From positions 62,001-126,000 of the forward strand of contig JAPEVC010000053.1 in the NCBI GenBank assembly GCA_027946555.1: a DNA stretch of 64,000 bases, written 5' to 3'. A program made the translations under genes and the position numbers. Source of the stretch: Gnomoniopsis sp. IMI 355080 (Eukaryota; Ascomycota; Sordariomycetes; Diaporthales; Gnomoniaceae). This document shows, one piece after another, positions 11,457-22,565 of this stretch; position 1 is the first letter of the stretch, and the number at the start of each line of letters is the position of its first letter. The notes under the pieces are model-generated. The model did not search any database. It was given only the letters and a program-made list of their open reading frames with translations, and had not been told where the DNA came from.

Positions 11457-12019
11457 GGACTCTGTTCTCAACTCTCCCGTAAACCTTCACTTTATTACTC
11501 ATGTGTCACTGTCACTGTCGCTGCCCAAAAATCAGCACTTCATCCTCGAGGTGTCCGTCAATTTGACTCTAGGGCAGTAAGGCAAAGGACGAAGGACGAG
11601 TAGCACAGCTTGCCACCACGGGGGCAAAATCCTAGCTTCCGGCTTACTACGGAATACAGCCCCAGCGCCGCTCACACACGCCCAGCGAGTGAAGTGAGGC
11701 TCAGCGCTTTGCTTGCGTCGTCCTCGGCGCCTGTTGTCAAGAATCAGCCAATCCCTCACCCATTCCAGTCCAGCCCAAGTACTTACTGCTCCCTCGCCAA
11801 AGTGGCCCGCCCTTTCCTTGAGCCTCTTGACGATCATTCTGGATTCCTATTCTCATAGCACACAAGAGCCCTCAAAAGAGAGACATCGGTCCTGGATGAC
11901 AGCTAGTCGTGGTCGTTGCGGGACTTGATAAACACTCCTCCGTGTGTCGTCAGTGATGGATCCCCAGAGTTCGTGAACCCCAAGCAAAGACCCAAATTGG
12001 AATTGGCCTCGGATTCAAT

Positions 12020-12051
12020 ACACACACACACGCACACACACACGCACACAC
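12020..12051 (+). repeat. CA dinucleotide microsatellite
   Basis: Imperfect (CA)n tract interrupted by two CG steps, 57 bp upstream of the arrestin start codon and therefore probably in the 5' leader. Confidence 0.85.
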
Positions 12052-12107
12052 CTGGCAGGCCTGTTGCTCCCACAGTGCCGATCCAGGTGCTCAACTGGGC
12101 CCACAAA

Positions 12108-13931
12108 ATGTCGGTTCGCATAGCACTCAATAGTCCACCAGAGTTCTACACAAACCTTGATGTAATCTCAGGCAAGGTCGTCCTGGGAATCAATCGTCCA
12201 GAAGCCATCGGCGCCGTCATCGTCAAGTTGGAGGGCGAATCCAAAACCGCCCTGGGAACGCCCGATACAGCGCCCAACAATGTTCACCCCCAATCTACTC
12301 CCCGGCGAAGGGCCTCGGCCGCGGACAGCTCTCAGATTGTCCAAGAGAATCACAAGGTTCTGTACAAGGTGCAGCAGATCTTCCCCGACGAGAGCGTTCC
12401 AGCCTACTCTGTTCCCGTTTACTTCCAGCCCGGTCAGCATGAGTGGAAATTCAACTTCAAGGTCCCCTTCAACAACACCTGCGGCAACCCTGAGGCCATG
12501 GCTAAAATAGGTGGTCTTGCTGGCGCCGGAGGATTCGCCGGGCCAAGTCTATTCGGCGTGGGAGGAATCAGATTAATGGATGGGAGCAAGCAGCTGTTTT
12601 ATCAGCATGTCACCAAGACTTTGCCGCCCAGCTTCACCGGCTTCCCAAGGCAGGCAGAAATCAGGTACTACATCAAAGTGACGATACAAAGGCCGGGCCT
12701 GTTCAAAGAAAACTACAGACACCAGCTTGGCCTCAAATTCCTCCCTATCGAACCACCACGACCAACACCGACAAATCAGGAGGCCTACGCAAGACGGCCA
12801 TTCACCTTCCGGACGAGGAGCCCGGGCCTAGAAGGGCCATCGGGGGGATCGTTGACACCACCACCAAATTCCAGGAGAAGCTCCAGGTTTGGTCGGAAAG
12901 CGAGCTCAGTCTCACTTGCTACCAACGGCAACTCATCCTCCACCGATCAACCGCCATCAATAGAGATCTCCGCACGCCTTCCTCACCCTTCCATCCTCAC
13001 GTGTAACAAACCGATCCCGCTACGTGTCCTCGCCAAGAAACTCGTCGACAGTAGCGCGGAATGCTACCTGGTCTCTATACAGATCGACCTAGTCGGCTCC
13101 ACCATCGTGCGGTGCCAGGACCTCGTAAACACCGAAGAGACACGTTGGGTCATTGTATCACGCACAGATATTGCCGTTCCCCTACAGAGAGGACCAAACG
13201 ATGCGGTCGGCGCAGAGACAGAGATTAATAAGGTTTTGTGGGACAACAAACCGCTCCCCAACACCGTCATGCCCAGCTTCGTGACATGCAATCTGAAGCG
13301 CTCGTACGCCCTCGAACTCAAGCTCGGCATCAGCTGGGGCAAGCCACCCGGCGCGACGACAGCCATCCCAGATGATATAGCCTCGCTTTCCTCAAAAGCC
13401 TCGGCCCTCAGCATCAAGAAGAATAAGGGCAAAGGGAAGAATGCCGCCCCGGTCTTGGCACAGACCATCTTCCTACCGCTGCATTTCAGCAACGTTCAAG
13501 TCTTCTCGGGCCTCACGCCTCCCGAGAGCCTTGCGCAGGCAGCCATGAAGGCCCGCAAGCAGCAGACTCATACCACCCAGCCAAGCTCAAGTTCACAAGC
13601 ACAATCCCCCCGACCCCGGCCCTCACCACGTCCGAATGCCGCTGCTTCGCAGTCGGCTCCCACGCTGCCGCCACGACACGATCCTCTGTACCCACCACAG
13701 CTTCGGCCGGGGCAGAGGCCGGCACAGGCTGCGGTCGCGACGAGCAGCGTTGGAGGTGGTGCGGAGAGTGTGTTTGAGGCGCCGCCGACGTACGATGAGG
13801 CTCCACCGAGCTACGATGAGGCGATGGCAGAGGCGATGCCCGGTCCGGCGGTGGCGGCTCAAAACAGGCCGGCGTATAGCGGGGTCACGAATGAGAATGC
13901 GCCGGATAGTTTGCCAGAAAAGGGGTCGTAA
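12108..13931 (+). CDS. Alpha-arrestin (ART-type ubiquitin ligase adaptor)
   Basis: Single-exon gene of 607 residues. Arrestin N domain from about residue 1 (IALNSPPEFYTNLDVISGKV, then GAVIVKLEGESKTALG) to 195, arrestin C domain from about 285 (IEISARLPHPSILTCNKPIP) to 480. Two PPxY motifs, PPTY at 559-562 and PPSY at 566-569, lie in the disordered Pro/Ser-rich tail; such motifs bind WW domains of Rsp5/Nedd4-type ubiquitin ligases. Fungal alpha-arrestins recruit that ligase to plasma-membrane nutrient permeases so that they are ubiquitinated and internalised, and are controlled by phosphorylation in response to nutrient signals. The start at 12108 (ACAAAATGTC) is the first ATG in frame; the open codons upstream encode a His-Thr run from the CA repeat and are probably untranslated. 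I cannot assign it to a particular yeast ART. Confidence 0.9.
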   Translation: MSVRIALNSPPEFYTNLDVISGKVVLGINRPEAIGAVIVKLEGESKTALGTPDTAPNNVHPQSTPRRRASAADSSQIVQENHKVLYKVQQIFPDESVPAYSVPVYFQPGQHEWKFNFKVPFNNTCGNPEAMAKIGGLAGAGGFAGPSLFGVGGIRLMDGSKQLFYQHVTKTLPPSFTGFPRQAEIRYYIKVTIQRPGLFKENYRHQLGLKFLPIEPPRPTPTNQEAYARRPFTFRTRSPGLEGPSGGSLTPPPNSRRSSRFGRKASSVSLATNGNSSSTDQPPSIEISARLPHPSILTCNKPIPLRVLAKKLVDSSAECYLVSIQIDLVGSTIVRCQDLVNTEETRWVIVSRTDIAVPLQRGPNDAVGAETEINKVLWDNKPLPNTVMPSFVTCNLKRSYALELKLGISWGKPPGATTAIPDDIASLSSKASALSIKKNKGKGKNAAPVLAQTIFLPLHFSNVQVFSGLTPPESLAQAAMKARKQQTHTTQPSSSSQAQSPRPRPSPRPNAAASQSAPTLPPRHDPLYPPQLRPGQRPAQAAVATSSVGGGAESVFEAPPTYDEAPPSYDEAMAEAMPGPAVAAQNRPAYSGVTNENAPDSLPEKGS

Positions 13932-14684
13932 CGAGCTTATGTGGGGGGAGGGGGGCTTGTGATGTTTTCTACATGGACATGGGCTGAATGGTTTCTGGGC
14001 CTTGAATTTGGGATTGCAATGCTTATTTGGCAGGGACGGTATCATATCTCCTTCTTTCTTTTCACTTCACACGGCTCTACTTGCGTTGGTATTCTCTTAT
14101 GAGGGATCTACATAACCCGACCGAGCGAGGTGTCAGCAGCAGCCCTATGTTCTGCGCGCTTTCTTAGATGTTTGCATTAGTATAGGTACGCGTATATACC
14201 CCCTGGATCTTTATTAAGCGATCGCTCTGCATTTGGCGTATATCTCTGCGCTCTGCATCAAGCGTAGTGTGCTACAGGAGCTGTGCAAGTCAAGTCGCCC
14301 AGCCTCTACAGTTGGCACCAAAGTGTTAGGTACCTAGTGGTTTGAGATGGTTGTACAAGCATCATCCTTGGTGGGGCTCGATGCGCCCGTTGTGTAACTG
14401 CTTGGGTGGATAGATAGCCTTCTCGGCAGCCTTGTTAGTGGGTGGAGTCATCTACAGCCTTGCAAAGATCATCAACCAAAGCTTAGAGCACAAAAGGACT
14501 CCGCAGCAATGCACCGCCCAAGGCAAGCAATGAAGCAATGGCTCCTGCAATTCTTGAATCATTTGATTTGAAATAGTCACTAAACAGCCAAATTAGCCAA
14601 TCCTCGGAGATTCCATACAGAGCTGTACTACCTCGAGTTGATGCCCCTGGAGTTTCGGTGCCCGAGACCGGGGGGCCGCACCCT
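13932..14684. other. Convergent spacer
   Basis: 753 bp between the arrestin stop and the stop of the minus-strand secreted-protein gene. Contains a TAGGTACCTAG palindrome at 14327-14337. No coding sequence seen. Confidence 0.5.
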
Positions 14685-15189
14685 TCAAGGCGCAGTAATA
14701 ATTCCCATGGGTGGAATGGCAGGATATACAGCGATGGCTGTATTCACCTCATCCATCAATTGCGCCTCAGCAGCCACAGGATTGGAATAGAATTGGCTAC
14801 TGGGGCTTCTCAGGCCGAACTGTAACTTTTCCACAACATCGCTCGGAACACTCAAGTACGCCAGCGTTGTATTATAACCCAGGTATGAACCGGTGTCGTA
14901 TTCACCCAGCTCCTCGAAGACAACAGAGCTAACGTCTATGCCGAATTTTATCTTTAGTCAGTATTACCGTCTGCGGGCCATAACGGAGGCGGCTTACCTA
15001 TGCTCAACCCGTAAGCTATGGCGGGGGGCAATTTTCAATAATCTCAGCCGCCGCACTTGGGTTGTCAAGGACAAAAGGGTAGTCTAAAGACTTCAAGAAG
15101 CCAATCTGGACCGTTGTGTTCTGTGCGAGGAGTGGTTTGACCAGGCACGCGGCCACTAGAGCGAAGGCAACTCTTTGAAAGGTGCTCAT
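14685..15189 (-). CDS. Small secreted protein gene with a probable 1-base frameshift
   Basis: Minus-strand gene not recognised by family. The ATG at 15189 opens MSTFQRVAFALVAACLVKPLLA, a good signal peptide with cleavage expected before Gln-Asn. A TATAAAA box sits at 15291-15285, about 96 bp upstream. A textbook intron (GTAAGC donor at 14997, TACTGAC branch point, TAG acceptor at 14936) joins to a downstream exon open for 83 codons (14935-14685) that contains two or more Asn-x-Thr/Ser sites and ends ..PPMGIITAP. With this intron the frame breaks by one base: the exon-1 frame hits TAG just after a run of six G (15023-15028; C on the coding strand), whereas seven would give a continuous 147-residue protein. 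An intact alternative uses a weak GTGCGG donor at 15056 (exon 1 15189-15057) and gives 127 residues. So this is either a recent frameshift, a sequencing error in the homopolymer, or an unusual splice choice. Confidence 0.5.
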
Positions 15190-16118
15190 GGTTGGAATAT
15201 GCAGAATCGAAAGCGGAAAGTTCTTTGAGTACCTTGTCGTCTGGCCCTCGGTCTTCGTGACCTGCTATGGAAGGGAAGTGGCCGTTTTATAGACTGACTT
15301 CTCAGGAGTTCAAGCCTCTGCCCAAGCGGCTCCATAGTCCAGTATGACATTTTCCCCTACGTGTACGTATGGGATGCTATATTAGGTGATATTCCAGATT
15401 GCTGTATCGAAAAGGAATGGCTGGTAGGAGCATCTTTTGGAGGGCTAAATTTTGAGAGTTGGCTAGAAGTAGACAAAGTCTCCATTGGTCAAATTTCACA
15501 CTCACAACATGCATATCAAGTGACATTACGTTGGATTTAAATCAGCCAATGGATGAGTGAAAAATTCAGCCCTAACAATGTATCAATATTCATCTGAAAC
15601 TTGCCAGGCACTTACACTCGCTCGAGTCCGAGGTAGCCAATGGATCTCAACTTTACGAAGTCGACAGGCAGGCTCCGAGCAGCCCAGGGCGGTTTGTGAC
15701 CTGAGATGTCATGTTCTCGGGTCCTAACTCAAGCACTCATAGTTAAGGATGATCTGACAAGTTTTTCCACCTCCAAGACCCCAGGCAGTGATATGAGTCG
15801 TTGCAGTAAGCGCACAAACGAAGGATCGTAGCATCCAGACCGGTGAATCGTGTGGCCGTACTCTTCCAGGCAGCATCGCAATTATTACTATAGGTGTAAT
15901 AGAGATCCTGGCTTTGTACGTCTCGGAAGATTTTACTTGTTGACAGGCATGTAAGAAAGCGCTATTATATCTAGTCCCAATGGTCCCTTTTCCCAGTCTT
16001 CCTGAGTTACTCCGACGCCGGGCACATTCGTTACTTGTCAGACATAGCCTGGCCTGTCTTGCATCCCGTCGTCCTCTTTAGGAGCAAGGTGCAGAGTTTT
16101 AGTAGTTCCATTTCAATT
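15190..16118. other. Spacer between secreted-protein promoter and amidase 3' end
   Basis: About 930 bp holding the promoter of the minus-strand secreted-protein gene and the 3' flank of the minus-strand amidase gene. No additional coding sequence seen. Confidence 0.5.
15285..15291 (-). promoter_or_regulatory. TATA box of the small secreted protein gene
   Basis: TATAAAA on the minus strand, about 96 bp upstream of the ATG at 15189, the expected spacing for a fungal TATA promoter with a short leader. It supports the view that this small gene is, or recently was, transcribed. Confidence 0.55.
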
Positions 16119-17952
16119 TCAATCGAAGATCTTTTCCTTCCAATCATTTTCAAGACTCCAGGCATATGCCACCCGATACACATCATCCTCGTGCCACCAC
16201 TTTCCCACGATTTGCATCGAGACTGGCAGCCGCACCCCGCTGCCTTTCAATGGACCTTCTTGAATTTCTGCCATCCCGATAGGCATTGCCAAGACTGGAT
16301 GACCAGATTGATTGAAAGGTGCCGTGTTGGCGGTGAGTCCAACCTGTTTCGAGATCTTCTCCAACGGGCTCGCATCATACGGCGTGTGTGATCTGGCGAT
16401 ATAAGGCAAATTCGGCGTTATGAGCACATCAAATCGGTCCAGCGCAGCGTCGTAGTCCTTGCGCAACTTGCGGCTCAGGTTGGTTGCCTTTCCCAGAAGC
16501 TCCGGGAAGTTTTTCTGCGCGTACGCCCCGTTTAGATAGATATTCTTGGAAGACACGTAGCAAACGTCCCACATATCTTGGGAGATATTCTGGAAATGCG
16601 CGTTAAGATCCGTCATAACGTGACCACGCCTTCCAAACGCAAGGTTCCGTTTAGCAAGGTATCCGCCGTATTTGGAAATGGCTGTCCATATTGCTGCACC
16701 TTGGGAGTGAAGCGGTATGGATACCTCTTCGACAGTCGCTCCCAGGCTCTGGAGTCCATCGATGGCCGCTTGGACGCATGCACGGATACGAGGCTCCACT
16801 GACGGTTGGTTCATGGCCTCTGTGATAACCCCAACTCTGACGCCTTGAAGGTCAGATGGGTTAGACAAATGTTGGAGGTTATCAAGATACTTGGGAACTT
16901 TGTCCGGTGATGGGGCGGCAAAGGATCGATCGTCAATATCATCATTACCCGCAATGCATTGCAGCATCAGGGCATTGTCTAACAAACTTCGCGTCATAGG
17001 ACCCAGGTGGTCGTTTGCTATCGTGTTCGTTAGGTCTCGGCCACAGAGTAGTCTGGTTCGGGGACTTTCATACTTGGTTCGTTCGATCCGCAACCAGTAT
17101 ATGGAATGAGGCCAAACGTTGGCTTTAGTCCATATAACCCACACCACCCAGCAGGCTATCGTATTGTGGTTAGCATCTCACACTTCCGCAATCCAGTGAT
17201 CTTCACTTACCACTCGAACGCTGCCCCCTTGGTCTGCTCCTAGAGCCATGTCGACGTCGCCGTTGGCTACCAAAGCCCCGGATCCGCTCGAACTTCCTCC
17301 GCTCGAGTATCCTTTTGCGTAGGGGTTATGCACGTGTCCTGTTGCAGCCGAGCTGCTTGTTGCTGAGTGGCACAGATGCTCGCATACCGACTTGCCTTTG
17401 ATCGTAGCTCCGGCTTGTAGCAATCGAGTGATCACGGTGGCATCTGTATTCGGAATATAATTCTTGATGAACTCGGTCCCCATGAGCATGGGCACATCTT
17501 TTACCGAAATGTTGTCCTTGACAGCGATAGTCTTGCCCTCTAATAAGCCTTGGGTGCCTGTTTTGTGCTTGTCCACGATGTCACACTGCCATGCCCACGC
17601 CCCAAGAGGGTTCTCCTCGGGCTTGGGAAACTTGACATTTTCCCTAGGAAATCTCTCCAGATCGACTTCGGGCACATAGTCTAAAAGTCGCGTCAGCAAA
17701 ATTTCATGGGCGAGCTCGTGAAAGGCGAAGCGCCGCATAAAGGCGCTGTGGGTATGATCGTCAAGTAAAAAGCTATCAGTTACCAGGCAACTGGAGCAGG
17801 GAGACTACTGAGTCGTGGTAGACCGCCAGGAGACGCTGGTACTCCTCTTTTTCATCGTTTTCTATCTTCATTCCCAAATCATCGCAAATATCGTCTAGAA
17901 CTTGGGTGGTGACCGGATTTTCCGATCCTACGGCAAGGCTGAAGACGGACAT
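16119..17952 (-). CDS. Amidase-signature family hydrolase
   Basis: Amidase-signature enzyme that hydrolyses a carboxamide with a Ser-cisSer-Lys triad. Four exons: 17952-17784, 17680-17211, 17155-17074 and 17017-16119, 539 residues; all introns have GT..AG ends (GTAACT, GTAAGT, GTATGA donors) and keep frame. Lys111 lies in AVKDNIS, the cis-Ser is Ser186 in GYSSGGSSSGSGAL, and the nucleophile is Ser210 in DQGGSVRV; the spacings 75 and 24 match the family. The substrate-pocket block PAGWCGLYGLKPTFGLIPYTG follows, then SNEPTNDHLGPMTRSLLDNA across the last junction. The length and the absence of a signal peptide fit a cytosolic enzyme. It is divergent from the PuuE-type hydrolase across a 731-bp shared promoter, implying co-expression. 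The substrate is not readable from sequence; a half-amide, ureido acid or similar product of the neighbour's reaction is my inference. Confidence 0.92.
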
Positions 17953-18364
17953 GATGAGACAAAAAGATGCAATGGAAATTGTGAAACAATTTGGAACGAC
18001 AGCTAAGGCTCCCCAGGTACGCTGTGTTCTCAAAACTTCTCAAGTCTTCTTGTATGGCTTCACTTTGATACCGTCATGAACGTGAATTAGGTAAACAAGT
18101 GCCGAAGTCGTAGGCACTGACACCGCAACTAACAAATATCCAGCGTTGACGGGCACACAATCGGCCGCCTGCCGTGCAATGGGCTTCTTCCACCTCCATC
18201 GGACGTATCCGCTGATGTTCAAAGGCTCTCAAGAGTGTACAGTCGTGTCGTGCAAATACCCAAGAAGGTAGCGGTCCGGCCCGGATGCTGCAGATAAGAA
18301 ACCAACACCCCACAATTGTATCTGAGTGGGACGTCTCTGCAGCTTATGCATTTGATACTCCATG

Positions 18365-18382
18365 CTACCTACTCTAGGTAGG
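18365..18382. promoter_or_regulatory. Inverted repeat CTACCTA-N3-TAGGTAG
   Basis: Two perfect inverted arms separated by three bases, in the shared promoter of the amidase and the PuuE-type gene. Its symmetry and its recurrence near other genes of this block make it a candidate regulator-binding site. Confidence 0.45.
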
Positions 18383-18555
18383 CAGCCGAAAATCAGTCCG
18401 AGACTTTGGCTTATCGGGCGTATGCAAGTTGATCGGATGCTGGCCGGAGGTATCCGTCGCCACGGGCAAGTTGAAGTGGGCAGGCCGTAGGACAGCACTC
18501 AAAGCGAGCCTCTTGGCTGCAAAGTGACCTGGCGCTATAATTTGCAAAGCCTGTG

Positions 18556-18567
18556 CTACCTAGGTAG
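18556..18567. promoter_or_regulatory. Palindrome CTACCTAGGTAG
   Basis: Perfect 12-base palindrome about 117 bp upstream of the PuuE-type start codon. It contains the exact decamer TACCTAGGTA. Confidence 0.5.
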
Positions 18568-18683
18568 TTTGCTGTGAAACCCTATTCAGATTCTTTCAAC
18601 TCTCCATTCCTCCGTGGCAGACAGTGAAGGCAGTCACGACACATAGCAGCAATCTTCCAATAAAATCCATTGCCTTTCCCAAA

Positions 18684-19932
18684 ATGGTCCACGTCGAACC
18701 CGGATTGGAACTGCCACGAGACTTCGAAGGTATGCCATGACCATATATTGAACACCCTGTTGGACATACATGTCGCTTACATAGCTCACTCCAGGATTCG
18801 GTGAGGAGGGTTTCAACCCTCAGTGGCCGAATGGCGCAAGAATAGCTGTCTCATTTGTTCTGAATTACGAGTACGTTCGATTGGTGCGCGCAATACACGT
18901 GAATGGTTCAATGATAAGCTAACGCAAAGTGCAGGGAAGGAGGCGAGAGAAATGTGCTCGACGGTGATGGCCAGTCAGAGGAGTACTTGTGGGAGAAGGG
19001 CGCATCCGTGAGTATAATATATCTTAGTAACCTCGGTCTTGGTGAACGGCTTCTTTTCGATTGGCTCTGACTCTGTGATAGGGCGGCTACAGGCATACTA
19101 GGTACATCAACTCAGAGCAAGACTTCGAGTACGGCAGTCGAGCAGCTTCTTGGAGATTAATCCGGCTTTTCAAAGAGTTTGGCTGGAATTTTACGACTTA
19201 CGCTGTAGCCGTGGCCTTGTCCAGGAACCCCAAATTTGCAAAGGCGCTCGTCAGGGACGGTCATGAGGTCGCAGCTCACGGTTTAAGGTGGCTAGACCAC
19301 TCCCAATACTCGCTCGAAGAGGACAAAGAGTACATCAAGAAATGTATCCTCTTGATCAAGGAGGCCTCTGGTGAGATGCCGGTCGGGGCATACTTTGGCA
19401 GAGGAACTCCGCAGACGCATTTGTTGTTTCCAGAAGTCTGGAATAGCGTGGGAGCCGAGTTCCTATGGTCTTCGGAGGTATGGACTTTCTCTTTCTTTCT
19501 AGGCATATACCATGCACCCTTGTTCACATTAAGCAGGTTTATAACGACGATGTGCCGTACTGGATCGATATGCCTCAAGAAAAAGATATGCCCGACAACG
19601 AGAAGAAAGGCATGCTTCTCATCCCCTACAATTACGACTGCAACGACGGCAAGTTTCACATGTCTCCAGGTTTTGGATCGTCGGTGGCCGAGTCATACGA
19701 AAAGTACCTGAAAAACACCTTTGACTGTCTTTACCGGGAAGGAGGAAAGATGATGAACATCCCTCTTCATACTCGCATTATCGGAAAGCCTGGCCGATCT
19801 GAAGCTCTTAGAAACTTCATGAAGTACGTGTCGGAGAAAGAGGGAGTCTGGGTAACGACGAGAAGGGACATTGCGAAGCACATGCGTGAGAAATTTCCCT
19901 ATAAACCCAATGGAGCCTGGATTCCTACCTAA
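18684..19932 (+). CDS. PuuE-type (CE4/NodB-fold) amidohydrolase
   Basis: Polysaccharide-deacetylase-fold protein of the PuuE/cyclic-imidase branch, which opens cyclic amides such as allantoin rather than deacetylating sugars. Five exons: 18684-18729, 18795-18870, 18935-19007, 19082-19477 and 19537-19932, 328 residues, all junctions in frame. The N-terminal block NPQWPNGARIAVSFVLNYEE and NYEEGGE (residues 39-45) replaces the metal-binding TFDD motif of true deacetylases and is typical of PuuE. HGLRWLDH (131-138) is at the place of the second CE4 motif, and YFGRGTPQT follows. No signal peptide, so cytosolic. The divergent amidase next door could act on the ring-opened product, and an NCS1 permease for cyclic ureides or pyrimidines lies 5 kb downstream. 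Whether the substrate is allantoin, a hydantoin or another cyclic imide cannot be told from the sequence. Confidence 0.88.
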
Positions 19933-20376
19933 GTCGCTTTGGTCTTTAACTGAGTCAATTATCATTGATGCATCATATCCAATAATCCAATTGACGAACA
20001 CCATCCGCGTCTACGTTATTTAAAATTTTTCATGGCCAAGACCATCCAATGAGAATGGGGAGATCAACTCATAAATTCAGACGAACCCACGATTGTGATA
20101 AATCAGCCACTGCTCACAATCTTTAATGACGTGAAATTTGGTTATCTTCATTGGACTGCATGAAAGTAGAATAGGACCCCGAGTCGGCGTAATCCGCTGT
20201 ACTCCTTATCTCGCCCAGGTCCGGTGAAAGTCCGATTGGGCAACGCACGATTGCGTCAAAAACACTGGAGTGTCCGATGAATTTGCGCACATCTGCTGAT
20301 CGAGGTTGGACATACCTAGGTAGGCTTGCTTTGAAGAACCTGACCGCCAGCAACCTTCGTCGAACCCTGTTGACAG
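19933..20376. promoter_or_regulatory. Promoter of the Zn2Cys6 regulator
   Basis: 444 bp between the PuuE-type stop and the regulator start. It contains a TACCTAGGTAGG element at 20313-20324, about 55 bp upstream of the ATG. The first 100 bp are AT-rich (TTTAAAATTTTTC near 20019-20031) and suit a 3' end region. Confidence 0.5.
20313..20324. promoter_or_regulatory. Palindromic element TACCTAGGTAGG
   Basis: Contains the exact decamer TACCTAGGTA (20313-20322), 55 bp before the regulator ATG. If it is a binding site for the regulator, this would imply autoregulation. Confidence 0.45.
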
Positions 20377-22459
20377 ATGGAGCCTACAACGCCGGTCCAG
20401 CAAACTAGAAAACGGCCCAGGATTTCAGGAGGCCGGACCGCGTGTACAAGATGTAAGACTCGCAAACAAAAGTACGTAGGGTGTTGTGGCATATCATTGT
20501 GTGCGCTACCTTTGAACTCTATACAATATGACCTGAAGACCTTCCAGTGTAGTCTTATGTAAGCTAATTTCGATTCACAGATGCGATGATGAATGGCCGA
20601 AGTGCACGAATTGTCAAAAAGCAGCAGTTGACTGCGACAAGGCGTACGATGACTCTTCGTCGGCTTATACGAGGTCTCTGGAAGACAAGATTGATGCATT
20701 GCAAAGTCAACTATTGGAGCAAGAAAGAGTCATACAGCAATACCATCAAAACACACCCAATGACGAACGAAGGTCGTCGCACAATGCCCTAGGAGAAGTT
20801 GTTGAGGCGTTGTCCCAAGGCAACTTCGAAGCACCAGCCTATGTCGGCTCATCCTCTGGTTTCTCTCTGGCTTTGAACCTTGGAAGCATGGTTCAGGCCA
20901 GCATATGGAACGAAGCATTGCCAAGTGGGCCACGGCCCGAGTCCAGAGGAAATGTTGGCAGTCCGGCAAGCCTGGACGCAGCAGCACGTAATATTACCGT
21001 GGAGGAGATCATAGCCAATAGTGCGGAGCCTCCTGATGAGGAGTATGGGAGGAAGCTTCTGGAAGCCTATTGTTCCCAACTTCACCAGAGATATCCCTTT
21101 CTGGACATACGGGAGCTGTGGAAGCTACATTCCGAACGTTTAATTTGGCGAGCTCGGTCGACTGGAAGTTTATCAAGGGCGGAGAGATTTGGTATCTTCA
21201 AGCTATACCTAGTGTATGCGATAGGCGCGATGCTTCTGAACTTGACGGAGAAAAAGAGCTGTACATCCCCCGAGGTATGTAATACTTGGAAAGAGGCACG
21301 GCCCGAATTTCCCAACAGTTCGCTTGGGTATATAAAGTCCAACCGCTGATGTTCAGTGCAGAGTTTCTATATGGCAGCATTACAACATATCCATGCGGCA
21401 AGAGAGTCAAGGACTGTACAGAATATTGAAGCCATGACACTTCTTGTCGTCTATCATCTTCGCTCGGCATCAAGTCATGGAATTTGGTACATGATAGGCC
21501 TGGCAATGCGCACCGCCATCGACCTGGGCCTTCACCGAAGGGAAAATGAAAAGGGACTCAATCCCTCGATGGTTCAGGCCAGAAGACGCCTCTTTTGGAC
21601 GGTCTACACTTTGGAAAGAATCATAGCAATCTCCTTAGGTCGACCTTTCAGCATCGCAGATCGACAGATAGATGTGGATTTTCCTTGCGAAGTGATTCAA
21701 GACAACCCGACAGGTGAGGTGAGCTTAGCTCATGCAATTTCTCTGTTCAAGCTCCGACGGATAGAGTCCCGAATCCATCACTCGATATACAGAGCCGATA
21801 AACCCCTCTCGTCTTTGCAAATAAAACTGGAAGGTCTTTACTCAGAGCTACGGAATTGGAAGACATCCGTAATGGAGCAACTCCCTCCAGGCGTTGATCG
21901 AAACTACCCAATGCTGCACTATAACCGGGCTGTGCGTTTGTTGGTGCAACCGTTCCTCTCAATCTTGCCGCCAACAGATCCCTATCACCAGATATGCCTA
22001 CGGGCAGCAGGAGATATATGCCAGGCTCACAAGCGATTACACCAGTCACTGGACTACGGCCATTCCTTCATAGCGGTGCAGACTGTCTTTGTTGCAGGCA
22101 TCACGCTCTTGCATGGCATCTGGATGCAAGGGCATGCTGTTTGGTCGGTACCACTTTCCAACGATGTTCGAGCCTGTTCGCTTGTGCTATTCGCGATGGC
22201 CGAACGAGCGCCCTGGGTTGCAAAATATAGGGACGCATTTGAGATTCTGGTGGATGCATCAATGGAAAAGTTACAAAGCGGCGAGACGAAATTGTGCGAA
22301 ACAGCAGCGGCCCAAGTTCAGCATCGCCAAATCCCTAATACGGAAGACAATGATTCAGCTGGAACATGGCGCGTCGTCGAGGAGCTGGCAACTTGGATCG
22401 ACCAGGGGCAAGGTACGCCTCTGTGGATGCCTGCATTTGATAACCTTCAGTATCTGTGA
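20377..22459 (+). CDS. Zn(II)2Cys6 transcription factor with fungal_trans domain
   Basis: Fungal binuclear-cluster regulator of 628 residues from three exons (20377-20471, 20581-21274, 21362-22459). The zinc cluster has Cys at 23, 26, 33, 40, 43 and 50 (C-x2-C-x6-C-x6-C-x2-C-x6-C), preceded by a basic stretch TRKRPR. The first intron falls inside the cluster, just before Cys33, which is common in this family. A short heptad-like segment (SLEDKIDALQSQLLEQERVI) after the cluster suits dimerisation. The fungal-specific middle region begins near residue 210 (LLEAYCSQLHQRYPFLDIRE) and includes WYMIGLAMRTAIDLGLHRRE and RRRLFWTVYTLERIIAISLGRP, hallmarks of the domain. Its position between catabolic genes and transporters makes it the probable local activator. 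It ends 106 bp from the convergent MFS gene. Confidence 0.93.
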
Positions 22460-22565
22460 GATATGTGCGCATTTACTAGGTATTGGGCGAGGCTCTGCAC
22501 TTTCGGTGTTCAGGGAAGCTCACTGGTGTAATACTTATGGATTTACTATAAACTCTTTGGATCAT

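Larger units (their letters stand above)
10916..12107. promoter_or_regulatory. Divergent promoter region of dim1 and the arrestin gene
   Basis: About 1.2 kb between divergent starts. It contains a dense cluster of interleaved GGTACCTA/TAGGTACC palindromes at 11192-11221 (one exact TACCTAGGTA at 11204-11213), a run of 12 C at 11445-11456 and, close to the arrestin ATG, a CA microsatellite. The arrestin frame stays open upstream of its ATG as far as 11916 but without another ATG. Confidence 0.5.
17953..18683. promoter_or_regulatory. Bidirectional promoter of the amidase and PuuE-type genes
   Basis: 731 bp between divergent start codons. It carries two inverted repeats of the TACCTAGGTA type (18365-18382 and 18556-18567), described separately. 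No coding sequence is supported in it. Confidence 0.6.

Noticed and set aside
11916..12107. N-terminal extension of the arrestin with a His-Thr repeat
   Set aside because: No ATG upstream of 12108 in this frame; the repeat is a translated CA microsatellite of the leader.
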